Origin: Sediminibacterium sp.
Lineage (GTDB): Bacteria; Bacteroidota; Bacteroidia; Chitinophagales; Chitinophagaceae
Direction: 5' to 3'
Assembly: GCA_017537025.1 (NCBI GenBank)
Contig: JAFWCB010000004.1
Span: 62,001 to 126,000, forward strand
DNA length: 64,000 nucleotides
Below are positions 18,225-25,824 of this stretch, piece by piece. Every line of letters begins with the position of its first letter. Within the stretch, counting starts at the first letter, position 1. The translations under genes and the position numbers were made by a program. The notes beneath the pieces are model-generated. The model saw only the letters and a list, made by a program, of their open reading frames with translations. It ran no database searches and had not been told where the DNA came from.

Positions 18225-18572
18225 TTATTCTTTCATTATTTTTTCGCCTAACTCAACCAATAAACTTCCGAGTTTATATTTATCTGTTTTCTTTTGCTCA
18301 AGGGCGTCTGTTAATTTACCGGTATTCGTTTCTAAATCTTTCAGCTTGGCATTAATATCATTGATGAGATTATTAATAGCCGTATAAATTTCGCTGCGTG
18401 TTTGAGCAATGTATTGATCTACATCTGCCTTTTTCTGATCGATGGTTTTTCTCAATACTTCGAATTCTTTTTCGATCTGTTCCATATTCTCACCAAAAAT
18501 TAAATTTTTGATGGCTTCTATTTTATGCGTTGAATCGGGGGCGCCTCCGGTTTGGTTATATTCTGTACTCAT
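18225..18572 (-). CDS. Small coiled-coil protein heading the GTPase cassette
   Basis: A 115-residue soluble protein, predicted mostly coiled coil (about 35-100). The N-terminal stretch IEAIKNLIFGENMEQIEK (18-35) resembles the start of the next protein (LLHLKRLILNEDWNAAQR), suggesting a shared docking helix. I start it at the ATG at 18572 (MSTEYNQ); the longer ATG at 18638 would add 22 residues, overlap the hmgA start and lie upstream of a -7-like GAACTTTG (minus strand, 18604-18611). Six bases separate it from the next gene. Function unknown; scaffold or sensor partner is inference. Confidence 0.7.
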   Translation of the reverse strand: MSTEYNQTGGAPDSTHKIEAIKNLIFGENMEQIEKEFEVLRKTIDQKKADVDQYIAQTRSEIYTAINNLINDINAKLKDLETNTGKLTDALEQKKTDKYKLGSLLVELGEKIMKE

Positions 18573-18636
18573 GATTAATACATTCAGAGCCCCTAAAATA
18601 AAGCAAAGTTCCCTAATTTCATGCTTTAATATTGCC

Positions 18637-19794
18637 ATGCCACACTATCTCTCCCGAGGTTCGGTTCCTCATAAACGTCATACACAGTTCAGAAAGCCCG
18701 ATGGGGGCTTATATTCAGAACAATTATTTTCGACTGAAGGCTTTAGTAATGATTATTCCTTGCTATATCATATACATCCCCCTACACAAATAATTGCTAC
18801 CGATGAACCTTATGCTGTAGCCCCCGAGGTGGCAGAGGAGAAAATGCTTAAGCACCGTAGTTTTGAAGGCTTTAGCATTGAGCCCCAAATAGATTTTCTA
18901 TTGAGCAGAAAGCCTGTATTAGTAAATAACGACTGTCATATCGTTTTAGCTGCCCCCAAAAGCGGTACCGGCAACTATTTTTATAAGAATGCAGATGCTG
19001 ATGAAATGCTTTTTATACACGAAGGGAGTGGGGTGGTAAAAACACAATATGGACAATTACAGTTCAGTTATGGTGATTATATAGTGATACCCCGCGGAAC
19101 TATTTACCAGATTGATTTTGCGACTGATAATAACAGATTATTCATCGTAGAAAGTTTTAGCCCTATCCGGTATCCTAAAAGATATGTAAGCAAAGGCGGA
19201 CAATTACTTGAGCATGCCCCTTATTGTGAGCGAGATATTCGGGGGCCTGAAAATTTGCAAAGCTTTGATCAACAGGGCGATTTTTTAATTAAAACAAAGA
19301 AAAAAGGGATTATGTATGGCTTGCATTATGGCACACATCCATTTGATGTTGTAGGCTGGGACGGGTATTGCTATCCCTTTATATTTAGTATTCATGATTT
19401 TGAACCAATTACTGGTAGGGTGCATCAACCCCCACCCGTGCATCAAACTTTTGAAGCCCATAATTTTGTGGTTTGTAGTTTTTGTCCGCGACTCTATGAT
19501 TACCATCCCCAAGCCGTTCCTGCTCCTTATAATCACAGTAATATTGATAGCGACGAAGTATTGTATTATGTAGATGGAGATTTTATGAGTAGAAAAAATG
19601 TTACCAGAGGTATGATAACACTTCACCCCGCGGGTATTCCGCACGGGCCACACCCCGGCGCAGTTGAGAAAAGTATCGGTAAGAAGGAAACCGGTGAATT
19701 AGCCGTGATGGTTGATACTTTTCATCCATTACAATTAACCAAGCAGTCATTAGAAATTGAAAATGAAGGGTATACGATGAGTTGGGCGGAATAA
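18637..19794 (+). CDS. hmgA: Homogentisate 1,2-dioxygenase
   Basis: A ring-cleaving non-haem iron enzyme of tyrosine/phenylalanine breakdown (homogentisate to maleylacetoacetate), 385 residues, cytoplasmic. Seen: an N-terminal bicupin region, FDVVGWDGYCYPF, FEAHNFVVCSFCPR and the iron-site segment IDSDEVLYYVDGDFMSR followed by HPAGIPHGPHPG. I take the ATG at 18637 (MPHYLSRGSVPHKRH); the open frame extends further 5' only through the antisense of the coiled-coil gene. No other tyrosine-catabolic gene is beside it. It is divergent from the GTPase cassette. Confidence 0.93.
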   Translation: MPHYLSRGSVPHKRHTQFRKPDGGLYSEQLFSTEGFSNDYSLLYHIHPPTQIIATDEPYAVAPEVAEEKMLKHRSFEGFSIEPQIDFLLSRKPVLVNNDCHIVLAAPKSGTGNYFYKNADADEMLFIHEGSGVVKTQYGQLQFSYGDYIVIPRGTIYQIDFATDNNRLFIVESFSPIRYPKRYVSKGGQLLEHAPYCERDIRGPENLQSFDQQGDFLIKTKKKGIMYGLHYGTHPFDVVGWDGYCYPFIFSIHDFEPITGRVHQPPPVHQTFEAHNFVVCSFCPRLYDYHPQAVPAPYNHSNIDSDEVLYYVDGDFMSRKNVTRGMITLHPAGIPHGPHPGAVEKSIGKKETGELAVMVDTFHPLQLTKQSLEIENEGYTMSWAE

Positions 19795-19800
19795 TAATAG

Positions 19801-19867
19801 AATCTTCAATCTTCAATCTTCAATCTGTGCCAAAAATCAGATTTTCAGATTCCAGATTGAAGATTAA
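19801..19867. repeat. Heptamer array with inverted arm, root AATCTTC
   Basis: Left arm: AATCTTC three times, then AATCTGT. Right arm 19847-19867: AGATTCC, AGATTGA, AGATTAA. AATCTTCAATCTG (19815-19827) is the exact reverse complement of 19853-19865, so a hairpin forms after hmgA. It shares AGATTCCAGATTGAAGATT with the copy near 13740. Confidence 0.9.
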
Positions 19868-19907
19868 ATAAGAATCCCTAACTTCCCTTTACAAAACGAA
19901 AAGCTAT

Positions 19908-20312
19908 ATGATTAAATTCAGCGACATTAAAGTAGGCGATTATATGCTGGGTGAGTTCGATGGAAAAATGTGGCAAGGGCAGGTTACCGGCTTAAATGGT
20001 AACGAAAAGCAGGTATGTTTGAGAACGGATGTTCAGGAATTTTGGTTCAGTACCGATCAGTTATATCCTTTTCCGCTAAGCGATGATGCCCTGCAGATTT
20101 TGAATTTCAATAAGCAAGTAAATGAGGATGGCTCAGTAAAATATATGAAGGGGTCCTTCAGGTTGGTTATTCCAAAAGCTAATGATTTTTCTTCTATAGA
20201 AATGTGGTACCGGGAAGATCGCCGTCATCACCCAGATGTTCGGTATGTACATCAGCTTCAAAATCAGTACCATGATATGACCAAAATACACCTAACTACG
20301 GCGCCAATGTAG
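19908..20312 (+). CDS. Conserved hypothetical protein, 134 residues
   Basis: A soluble protein without signal or membrane segment. The first half (MIKFSDIKVGDYMLGEFDGKM) reads like a small beta-barrel, and the C-terminal half is rich in His, Tyr and charged residues (YREDRRHHPDVRYVHQLQ). I do not recognise the family. It sits between hmgA and infA, each apparently with its own promoter. Confidence 0.65.
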   Translation: MIKFSDIKVGDYMLGEFDGKMWQGQVTGLNGNEKQVCLRTDVQEFWFSTDQLYPFPLSDDALQILNFNKQVNEDGSVKYMKGSFRLVIPKANDFSSIEMWYREDRRHHPDVRYVHQLQNQYHDMTKIHLTTAPM

Positions 20313-20373
20313 TTTTTTTCCACATTTTTGGGAGTTTTTTGCACGTTTTTTTCCTATTTCAGGATAGAACTAC

Positions 20374-20381
20374 TATCTTTG
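20374..20381 (+). promoter_or_regulatory. -7 box for the infA ribosomal operon
   Basis: TATCTTTG followed by GCAG, 16 bases before the infA ATG. It fits TAnnTTTG and marks a promoter separating this operon from the upstream hypothetical gene. Confidence 0.6.
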
Positions 20382-20397
20382 CAGCCCCAAAAACAGT

Positions 20398-20616
20398 ATG
20401 TCGAAACAACCGCTGATTAAACAAGATGGAGTAATTCTGGAAGCATTGAGTAATGCTATGTTCAGGGTGAAGTTAGAGAACGGGCATGAAATACTGGCTA
20501 CAATATCCGGGAAAATGAGGATGCACTATATCCGTATTTTACCCGGGGATAAAGTAGGGGTGGAAATGAGTCCATACGATTTAAGTCGCGGAAGAATCAT
20601 TTTTAGATATAAATAA
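20398..20616 (+). CDS. infA: Translation initiation factor IF-1
   Basis: A 72-residue OB-fold protein that binds the 30S A site during initiation. Seen: [38 protein letters not shown] and [12 protein letters not shown], all typical of the family. First gene of the alpha-operon segment; here it is preceded by an unrelated gene rather than secY/map. Confidence 0.98.
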   Translation: MSKQPLIKQDGVILEALSNAMFRVKLENGHEILATISGKMRMHYIRILPGDKVGVEMSPYDLSRGRIIFRYK

Positions 20617-20638
20617 GGAAATAGAAAAAAGCAATAAA

Positions 20639-20755
20639 ATGAAAGTAAGAGCTTCCATTAAAAAACGCAGTGCCGATTGTAAGATCGTGAAGCGCAAGGG
20701 GAAATTATTTGTAATCAACAAAAAGAATCCTCGCTTCAAGCAGCGCCAAGGCTAA
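20639..20755 (+). CDS. rpmJ: 50S ribosomal protein L36, zinc-free type
   Basis: A 38-residue protein starting [20 protein letters not shown] and ending NPRFKQRQG. Only one cysteine (position 14) remains of the usual Cys-Cys-Cys-His zinc site, so this is the zinc-independent form. It begins 22 bases after infA and is a core subunit of the large ribosomal particle. Confidence 0.97.
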   Translation: MKVRASIKKRSADCKIVKRKGKLFVINKKNPRFKQRQG

Positions 20756-20788
20756 TTAAATAACAAACTGTATAAATTAAACTAGAAT

Positions 20789-21169
20789 ATGGCTCGTATT
20801 GCCGGTATTGACTTACCAAAGAATAAAAGAGGTGAAATTGGTCTGACCTATATTTTTGGTATCGGACGTTCAACTGCTCAGTATATCCTCACCAAAGCTG
20901 GTATTGATTTCGATAAGAAAGTAAACCAGTGGAATGATGAAGAGCAAGCTGCTATCCGTAATATCATTAATAATGAGTTTAAGGTGGAAGGTGCTTTACG
21001 TAGTGAAGTGTCTATGAGTATTAAGCGTTTATTGGATATTGCTTGTTACCGTGGATTACGTCATCGTAAAGGATTGCCTGTACGTGGACAAAGAACTAAA
21101 ACCAATAGCCGTACCAGGAAAGGTAAGCGTAAAACAGTAGCCGGTAAGAAAAAAGCCGCTAAGAAATAA
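20789..21169 (+). CDS. rpsM: 30S ribosomal protein S13
   Basis: A 126-residue protein of the 30S head contacting tRNA and the 50S subunit. Seen: [31 protein letters not shown], the [19 protein letters not shown] signature and a lysine-rich tail. Second ribosomal protein gene of the operon. Confidence 0.99.
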   Translation: MARIAGIDLPKNKRGEIGLTYIFGIGRSTAQYILTKAGIDFDKKVNQWNDEEQAAIRNIINNEFKVEGALRSEVSMSIKRLLDIACYRGLRHRKGLPVRGQRTKTNSRTRKGKRKTVAGKKKAAKK

Positions 21170-21178
21170 CAAACAATA

Positions 21179-21210
21179 GTCTTTCGCATACGCGGAAGGC
21201 TTTTGCTTTT
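21179..21210 (+). terminator. Hairpin plus T-rich tail between rpsM and rpsK
   Basis: A nine-pair stem (GTCTTTCGC with GCGGAAGGC, two G-U pairs, loop ATAC) at 21179-21200 is followed by TTTTGCTTTT. It looks like an intrinsic terminator inside the operon, probably leaky or an attenuator, because essential genes follow. A smaller hairpin (CTGCC-GAA-GGCGG) lies at 21235-21247. Confidence 0.5.
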
Positions 21211-21312
21211 ATATAAATCCTGCGTATTGGATATCTGCCGAAGGCGGAAGGAGAGAAACAGGTTCCCGCTGAGGGATATTTTTAAAAAGAAAGATTACCT
21301 AAAAAGAACAAA

Positions 21313-21723
21313 ATGGCAAAACCGCAAAAAGCACAAAACAGTGCGAAAGCAGCTGCTAAAAAAAGAGTGGTTAAAGTTGATGCTGCAGGTGAAGTAAGGA
21401 TCTCTGCTACTTTCAACAACATTATCATCAGTTTTACCAACAAAACCGGCCAAGTAATTAGCTGGAGCAGTGCTGGTAAAATGGGTTTTAAAGGATCTAA
21501 GAAAAATACTCCGTACGCTGCTCAAATGGCTGCCTCAGATGCTGCAAAAGTTGCATCCGAAGCTGGTTTGAAGCGTGTTGAAGTATATGTAAAAGGTCCT
21601 GGAGCCGGTAGAGAGGGGGCAATACGTTCTATCTCTCAATCAGGTATTGAAGTAATATCCATTAAAGATGTTACTCCTATGCCACACAATGGTTGCCGTC
21701 CTCCGAAACAAAGACGCGTTTAA
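21313..21723 (+). CDS. rpsK: 30S ribosomal protein S11
   Basis: A 136-residue protein of the 30S platform. Seen: an N-terminal Ala/Lys-rich extension, then [47 protein letters not shown] and the C-terminal [18 protein letters not shown]. The 143-base gap from rpsM is unusually long for this operon and holds two hairpins. Confidence 0.99.
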   Translation: MAKPQKAQNSAKAAAKKRVVKVDAAGEVRISATFNNIIISFTNKTGQVISWSSAGKMGFKGSKKNTPYAAQMAASDAAKVASEAGLKRVEVYVKGPGAGREGAIRSISQSGIEVISIKDVTPMPHNGCRPPKQRRV

Positions 21724-21758
21724 TTTTTTGAGCCAATAAGGTTTCATTTAACAAAAGG

Positions 21759-21800
21759 TTGCCCGATTTATTTTTTACGATTTTTAACCGATCGGCGCAA
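21759..21800 (+). promoter_or_regulatory. Stem-loop leader before rpsD
   Basis: TTGCCCGAT (21759-21767) pairs with ATCGGCGCAA (21791-21800) over nine pairs with one bulged C and a 23-base loop. There is no T tract, so it is not a terminator. Position just ahead of rpsD suggests a binding site for S4, a known autoregulator of its own operon in other bacteria. This is inference. Confidence 0.4.
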
Positions 21801-21833
21801 CGAATACTAAAAAAATCGAAATGAAAAAAAGCT

Positions 21834-22439
21834 ATGGCACGTTACACAGGTCCTAAGACCAAAATTTCTAGAATCTTCGGCGAACCCATTTTAGGGAATG
21901 CCAAGTGGCTGGGTAAAAACAGCAACCCTCCGGGGCAGCATGGAGCTGCTCGTAAGCGTAAAACATTGGGTGAATACGCACTACAGTTAAGAGAGAAGCA
22001 AAAAGCTAAATACACTTACGGTGTATTGGAGCGCCAGTTCCGCAAAACCTTTGAAGAAGCACAACGCCTAAAAGGTGTTACCGGTGAAAACCTCATCAAA
22101 TTATTGGAAGCTCGTTTGGATAATACTGTTTTCCGTATGGGATTAACAGCCAGCCGCCCTGAAGCTCGCCAATTAGTTAATCACAAACATATCACCGTTA
22201 ACGGAGAAGTGATGAACGTTCCTTCTTACTCCTGTAAGCCTGGCGACGTAATCGCTTTCAAACCTAAGAGTGCCGATAACTCAGGTGTTACCAGCAAAAC
22301 CCGTGGTAAGAATCCTAAATTTGGTTGGGTAGATTGGAATGAAAGTGAGAAAAAAGGTACTTTCATCACTTACCCAGAACGTGAAAATGTTCCAGAAAAT
22401 ATCAAGGAACAATTGATCGTAGAATTGTACTCTAAGTAA
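21834..22439 (+). CDS. rpsD: 30S ribosomal protein S4
   Basis: A 201-residue primary 16S rRNA-binding protein. Seen: MARYTGPKTKISRIFGEPI, the SNPPGQHG motif and an S4 RNA-binding domain (about 90-155, with RLDNTVFRMGLTASRPEARQ). It lacks N-terminal zinc cysteines, as expected for the zinc-free form. A stem-loop precedes it. Confidence 0.99.
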   Translation: MARYTGPKTKISRIFGEPILGNAKWLGKNSNPPGQHGAARKRKTLGEYALQLREKQKAKYTYGVLERQFRKTFEEAQRLKGVTGENLIKLLEARLDNTVFRMGLTASRPEARQLVNHKHITVNGEVMNVPSYSCKPGDVIAFKPKSADNSGVTSKTRGKNPKFGWVDWNESEKKGTFITYPERENVPENIKEQLIVELYSK

Positions 22440-22481
22440 TTTCTCCATTCATCACCGTAAACAGAAAAACAAATTTCTATT

Positions 22482-23483
22482 ATGGCTATATTAAGCTTCC
22501 AAAAGCCCGATAAAATCGTTTTACAAAAAGTAACAGATTTTGAGGGTCAGTTTGAATTCCGCCCGCTTGAACCCGGATACGGTTTAACCATCGGAAACGC
22601 CCTTCGCCGCGTATTACTCAACTCACTTGAAGGCTATGCTATCGTGGGTATCAAAATCGATGGTGTAGATCATGAGTTTGCTACTATCAAAGGTATTACC
22701 GAAGACGTAACCGAGATCATTTTGAATTTGAAACAAGTTCGTTTCAAAAAACAAGGTGATCATGATTTAGCTAATGAAAAAATCAATCTTTCTATAAAAG
22801 GACGTACAGAGTTTAATGCTGGTATGATCGGTGAATTATCATCTGCATTCCAAGTTATGAACCCTGAGTTGGTCATTTGTACGATGGATCCAACCGCTAA
22901 GATTGATATCGAATTAACAATCGCTCGCGGCCGTGGCTATATTCCTGCAGAGGAAAATAAAATCAAAGATGCCCCATTCGGATATATTGCTATCGACTCT
23001 ATTCACACGCCGATCAAAAACGTTAAATACGCTATTGAGAACTATCGTGTAGAACAAAGAACCGATTATGAAAAATTAGTATTGGATGTGGTTACCGATG
23101 GTACAATCCACCCGGAAGAAGCAGTTAAACAAGCTTCTCGCATCTTGATACAACATTTAATGATCATTACCGATGAGAACATCACTTTCGATAATAAAGA
23201 AGATAAGAAAGAAGATGTGGTAGATGAGCATGTATTGCAATTACGCAAAGTATTGAAAACACCATTGGAAGATTTAGATCTTTCAGTACGTGCCTTCAAT
23301 TGCTTGAAAGCCGCTAAAATCAATAGCTTAAGCGAATTGGTTCAATATGAACAAGAAGATTTGATGAAGTTTAGAAACTTCGGTCAGAAATCATTGTCTG
23401 AAATTGAACAAGTATTAACAGAAAGAGGTCTCAGCTTTGGAATGGATCTGGGTAAACTCGGACTAGATAATTTAGATAATTAA
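22482..23483 (+). CDS. rpoA: RNA polymerase alpha subunit
   Basis: A 333-residue subunit that dimerises to nucleate polymerase assembly. Seen: the N-terminal dimerisation domain (FEFRPLEPGYGLTIGNALRR) and a C-terminal helix-hairpin-helix domain (about 255-325, ending SEIEQVLTERGLSFGM). Full length; within the ribosomal operon as is usual. Confidence 0.99.
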   Translation: MAILSFQKPDKIVLQKVTDFEGQFEFRPLEPGYGLTIGNALRRVLLNSLEGYAIVGIKIDGVDHEFATIKGITEDVTEIILNLKQVRFKKQGDHDLANEKINLSIKGRTEFNAGMIGELSSAFQVMNPELVICTMDPTAKIDIELTIARGRGYIPAEENKIKDAPFGYIAIDSIHTPIKNVKYAIENYRVEQRTDYEKLVLDVVTDGTIHPEEAVKQASRILIQHLMIITDENITFDNKEDKKEDVVDEHVLQLRKVLKTPLEDLDLSVRAFNCLKAAKINSLSELVQYEQEDLMKFRNFGQKSLSEIEQVLTERGLSFGMDLGKLGLDNLDN

Positions 23484-23535
23484 TTTTCACACATCTTGTA
23501 TTCCTTGACACGGTACAAGATAAAAACTATAAGTC

Positions 23536-24069
23536 ATGCGTCACGGAGATAAAATCAACAACCTCGGCCGCAAAAAAGCACACAGAGTAGCTTTATTGCA
23601 AAACTTAGCCAGCCAGTTAATTACGCATAAGCGTATCGTTACCACTTTGGCAAAAGCAAAAGCTCTTAGAGCTTATGTAGAGCCATTGATTACCAAAACA
23701 AAGAAGAATGCATCTGCTGCTCAAATCAGCCACAATCACCGCTTGGTGTTTGCCGAATTGCAAGATAAAGCAGCAGTTAAAGAACTCTTCACGGTAATTG
23801 GTCCGAAAATAGCTTCTCGTCCAGGTGGATATACCCGTATCCTAAAATTAGGTATACGTCCCGGTGATAATGCTGAAAAAGCATTGATCGAATTGGTAGA
23901 TTTCAATGAAATCTACGGTAAAGGTGCCGAGAAAGCTGCTGAACCAGCTAAGAAAACGCGTCGTAGCCGCGCAACTACTAAGAAAGCCGAAGCAGCTCCA
24001 GCTGCTGAAGCACCGGTAGCCGAAGCTGCACCCGAAGCAACATCTACAGAGGAAAAAGCAGCCGAATAA
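23536..24069 (+). CDS. rplQ: 50S ribosomal protein L17 with Ala/Glu/Lys-rich tail
   Basis: The L17 core (residues 1 to about 130; [28 protein letters not shown], split by the usual [17 protein letters not shown]) is followed by a low-complexity tail of about 45 residues ([12 protein letters not shown], then [10 protein letters not shown]). The tail is longer than in model L17 proteins and is probably disordered. Last gene of the operon; a strong terminator follows. Confidence 0.98.
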   Translation: MRHGDKINNLGRKKAHRVALLQNLASQLITHKRIVTTLAKAKALRAYVEPLITKTKKNASAAQISHNHRLVFAELQDKAAVKELFTVIGPKIASRPGGYTRILKLGIRPGDNAEKALIELVDFNEIYGKGAEKAAEPAKKTRRSRATTKKAEAAPAAEAPVAEAAPEATSTEEKAAE

Positions 24070-24094
24070 GTACATGCGAATTCTTCACCATAAT

Positions 24095-24128
24095 AAAGGC
24101 AAAATCGTTTTTCGGTTTTGCCTTTTTT
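24095..24128 (+). terminator. Rho-independent terminator of the ribosomal operon
   Basis: A thirteen-pair stem (AAAGGCAAAATCG with CGGTTTTGCCTTT, one G-T pair, loop TTTTT) runs straight into six T residues, 25 bases after the rplQ stop. Confidence 0.92.
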
Positions 24129-24205
24129 CTTGCTCTTATGTTCAAAAATTTTAATAGTTATTTGCTGTTTTTTAATTTCTTTTGCACCGATAAATAATCA
24201 GATAC

Positions 24206-25303
24206 ATGCCTGTTCAAAAACAACCCGCCGTTTTACTGTTAGCAGATGGACATTTATTCTATGGTAGTGCTTTTGGTAAAATCGGTACTACAACCGGAGA
24301 AATTTGTTTTAACACCGGTATGACTGGTTACCAAGAAGTATTCACGGATCCTAGCTATACAGGCCAGGTACTCATTATGAACAATGTACATATTGGGAAT
24401 TATGGGGTTAAAGAATCGGATGTAGAAAGTAGCTCGGTTAAAATACGTGGACTTATTTCAAGAAACTTAGAAGAGCAATTTAGTAGGATACTGGCTTCCG
24501 AAAATTTGAATGCTTATTTACAAACTAACCATATTGTAGCTATTGATGGAGTGGATACACGCGCGTTAGTTGCCCATATTCGTACTAAAGGAGCTATGAA
24601 TTGTATTATTAGTTCTGAAACAAATGATATAGCCGCTTTAACTCAGCAACTCGATGCTACACCTAATATGGATGGACTGGAGCTTGCGAGCACAGTGAGT
24701 ACAACAGAAGAATACGAATTAGGTGATCCTAATGCGGCAATTAAAGTGTCAGTTTTAGATTTTGGTATAAAACAACATATCCTTGAATGTTTGGTTTCTC
24801 GTGGCGTACATGTACGTGTGCACCCTGCTAAAACAGCATATAGCAGATTAAAAGCTTTTAACCCCAACGGATACTTTATTTCTAATGGCCCCGGTGATCC
24901 TGCTGCAATGCCTTATGCAATAAGCACTGTTAAAGATATATTGTCTGAGAAAAAACCCGTATTTGGTATTTGCTTAGGTCATCAATTATTAGCACTTGCG
25001 AATGACATACCTACATTTAAAATGCATCATGGGCATAGAGGCTTGAATCACCCGGTAAAAAACATTATTACAGGGCAATGTGAGATCACAACCCAAAACC
25101 ATGGTTTTGGAGTTGATCCTGAAGCCGTTCGCAAACACGTAAACGTAGAAATAACACATCTAAACTTAAACGATGACTCCATTGAAGGTATTCGTTTAAA
25201 AGATCGACCTGCATTTAGTGTTCAATATCACCCTGAAAGTACACCAGGGCCGCATGATAGCAGGTATTTATTCGATAATTTCGTAGGGATGATGGGGGAT
25301 TAG
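24206..25303 (+). CDS. carA: Carbamoyl-phosphate synthase small (glutaminase) subunit
   Basis: Releases ammonia from glutamine for carbamoyl phosphate synthesis (arginine and pyrimidine pathways) with CarB, which is not in the window. It has 365 residues. Seen: the N-terminal CarA domain (GMTGYQEVFTDPSYTGQ) and a class I glutaminase domain with the nucleophile in FGICLGHQLLAL, and HPESTPGPHD at the end. It is separated from rplQ by a terminator, so it has its own promoter; TTCTTTTG at 24177-24184 is a weak -7 candidate. Confidence 0.97.
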   Translation: MPVQKQPAVLLLADGHLFYGSAFGKIGTTTGEICFNTGMTGYQEVFTDPSYTGQVLIMNNVHIGNYGVKESDVESSSVKIRGLISRNLEEQFSRILASENLNAYLQTNHIVAIDGVDTRALVAHIRTKGAMNCIISSETNDIAALTQQLDATPNMDGLELASTVSTTEEYELGDPNAAIKVSVLDFGIKQHILECLVSRGVHVRVHPAKTAYSRLKAFNPNGYFISNGPGDPAAMPYAISTVKDILSEKKPVFGICLGHQLLALANDIPTFKMHHGHRGLNHPVKNIITGQCEITTQNHGFGVDPEAVRKHVNVEITHLNLNDDSIEGIRLKDRPAFSVQYHPESTPGPHDSRYLFDNFVGMMGD

Positions 25304-25323
25304 ACTATAGACGATGGAAGTAG

Positions 25324-25358
25324 TTAGTGTTTAGTGCATAGTGGTTAGTGGTTAGTGA
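25324..25358. repeat. Heptamer tandem array, root TTAGTGn, over the aroQ 3' end
   Basis: Five 7-base units: TTAGTGT, TTAGTGC, ATAGTGG, TTAGTGG, TTAGTGA. The array contains the aroQ stop (25345-25347, minus strand) and its last four codons. The inverse orientation of the same root is found at 25797-25824 on the other side of aroQ. Confidence 0.88.
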
Positions 25359-25767
25359 GGAGCCAGGTGATGGCGAGTTCATATCCTTTTAAACCTAAGC
25401 CAAAAATACTTCCTGCGCATTTTCCACTTACATGAGAAAATTTTCTGAAGTCTTCTCTTGCATGTACATTACTAATATGTACCTCAACAACTGATGCTTT
25501 AACTGCTGCAACTGCATCACCGATGGCAACAGAAGTATGTGTGTATGCTGCAGGATTTAAAATAATACCATCCATGGAGAATCCGTATTCCTGTATGGCA
25601 TTCACTAATTCGCCTTCAATATTTGATTGAAAATATACTAATTCAGCTTCAGTAAACTTTGTTTTTAATTTTTCAAAAAACTGATCAAAAGATTCAGTTC
25701 CGTAAATATCAGTTTCACGCTTTCCTAATAAGTTGAGATTAGGGCCGTTAATAATTGCAATTTTCAT
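25345..25767 (-). CDS. aroQ: 3-dehydroquinate dehydratase, type II
   Basis: Third step of the shikimate pathway (3-dehydroquinate to 3-dehydroshikimate), a cytoplasmic dodecameric enzyme. It has 140 residues. Seen: INGPNLNLLGKRETDIYG (Arg17 and Tyr22 in the active-site loop), ILNPAAYTHTSVA and VEVHISNVHAREDFR with the catalytic His region. The terminal LTNH and stop are encoded by a heptamer array, so the native end may have been replaced by repeat sequence. It is convergent with carA. Confidence 0.96.
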   Translation of the reverse strand: MKIAIINGPNLNLLGKRETDIYGTESFDQFFEKLKTKFTEAELVYFQSNIEGELVNAIQEYGFSMDGIILNPAAYTHTSVAIGDAVAAVKASVVEVHISNVHAREDFRKFSHVSGKCAGSIFGLGLKGYELAITWLLTNH

Positions 25768-25796
25768 CCTTCTAAGATATAAAACTTATGTATATA

Positions 25797-25824
25797 ACCA
25801 CTATACACTACCCACTATGCACTA
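25797..25824. repeat. Heptamer tandem array, root nnCACTA, over a gene 3' end
   Basis: Four 7-base units: ACCACTA, TACACTA, CCCACTA, TGCACTA. It includes the stop (25808-25810, minus strand) and the last codons (VVHSG) of the YceI-like gene. It is the reverse complement of the root at 25324-25358. Confidence 0.85.

Noticed and set aside
18442-18636. 5' extension of the hmgA reading frame
   Set aside because: It is the antisense of the coiled-coil gene; the dioxygenase homology begins at the ATG at 18637.
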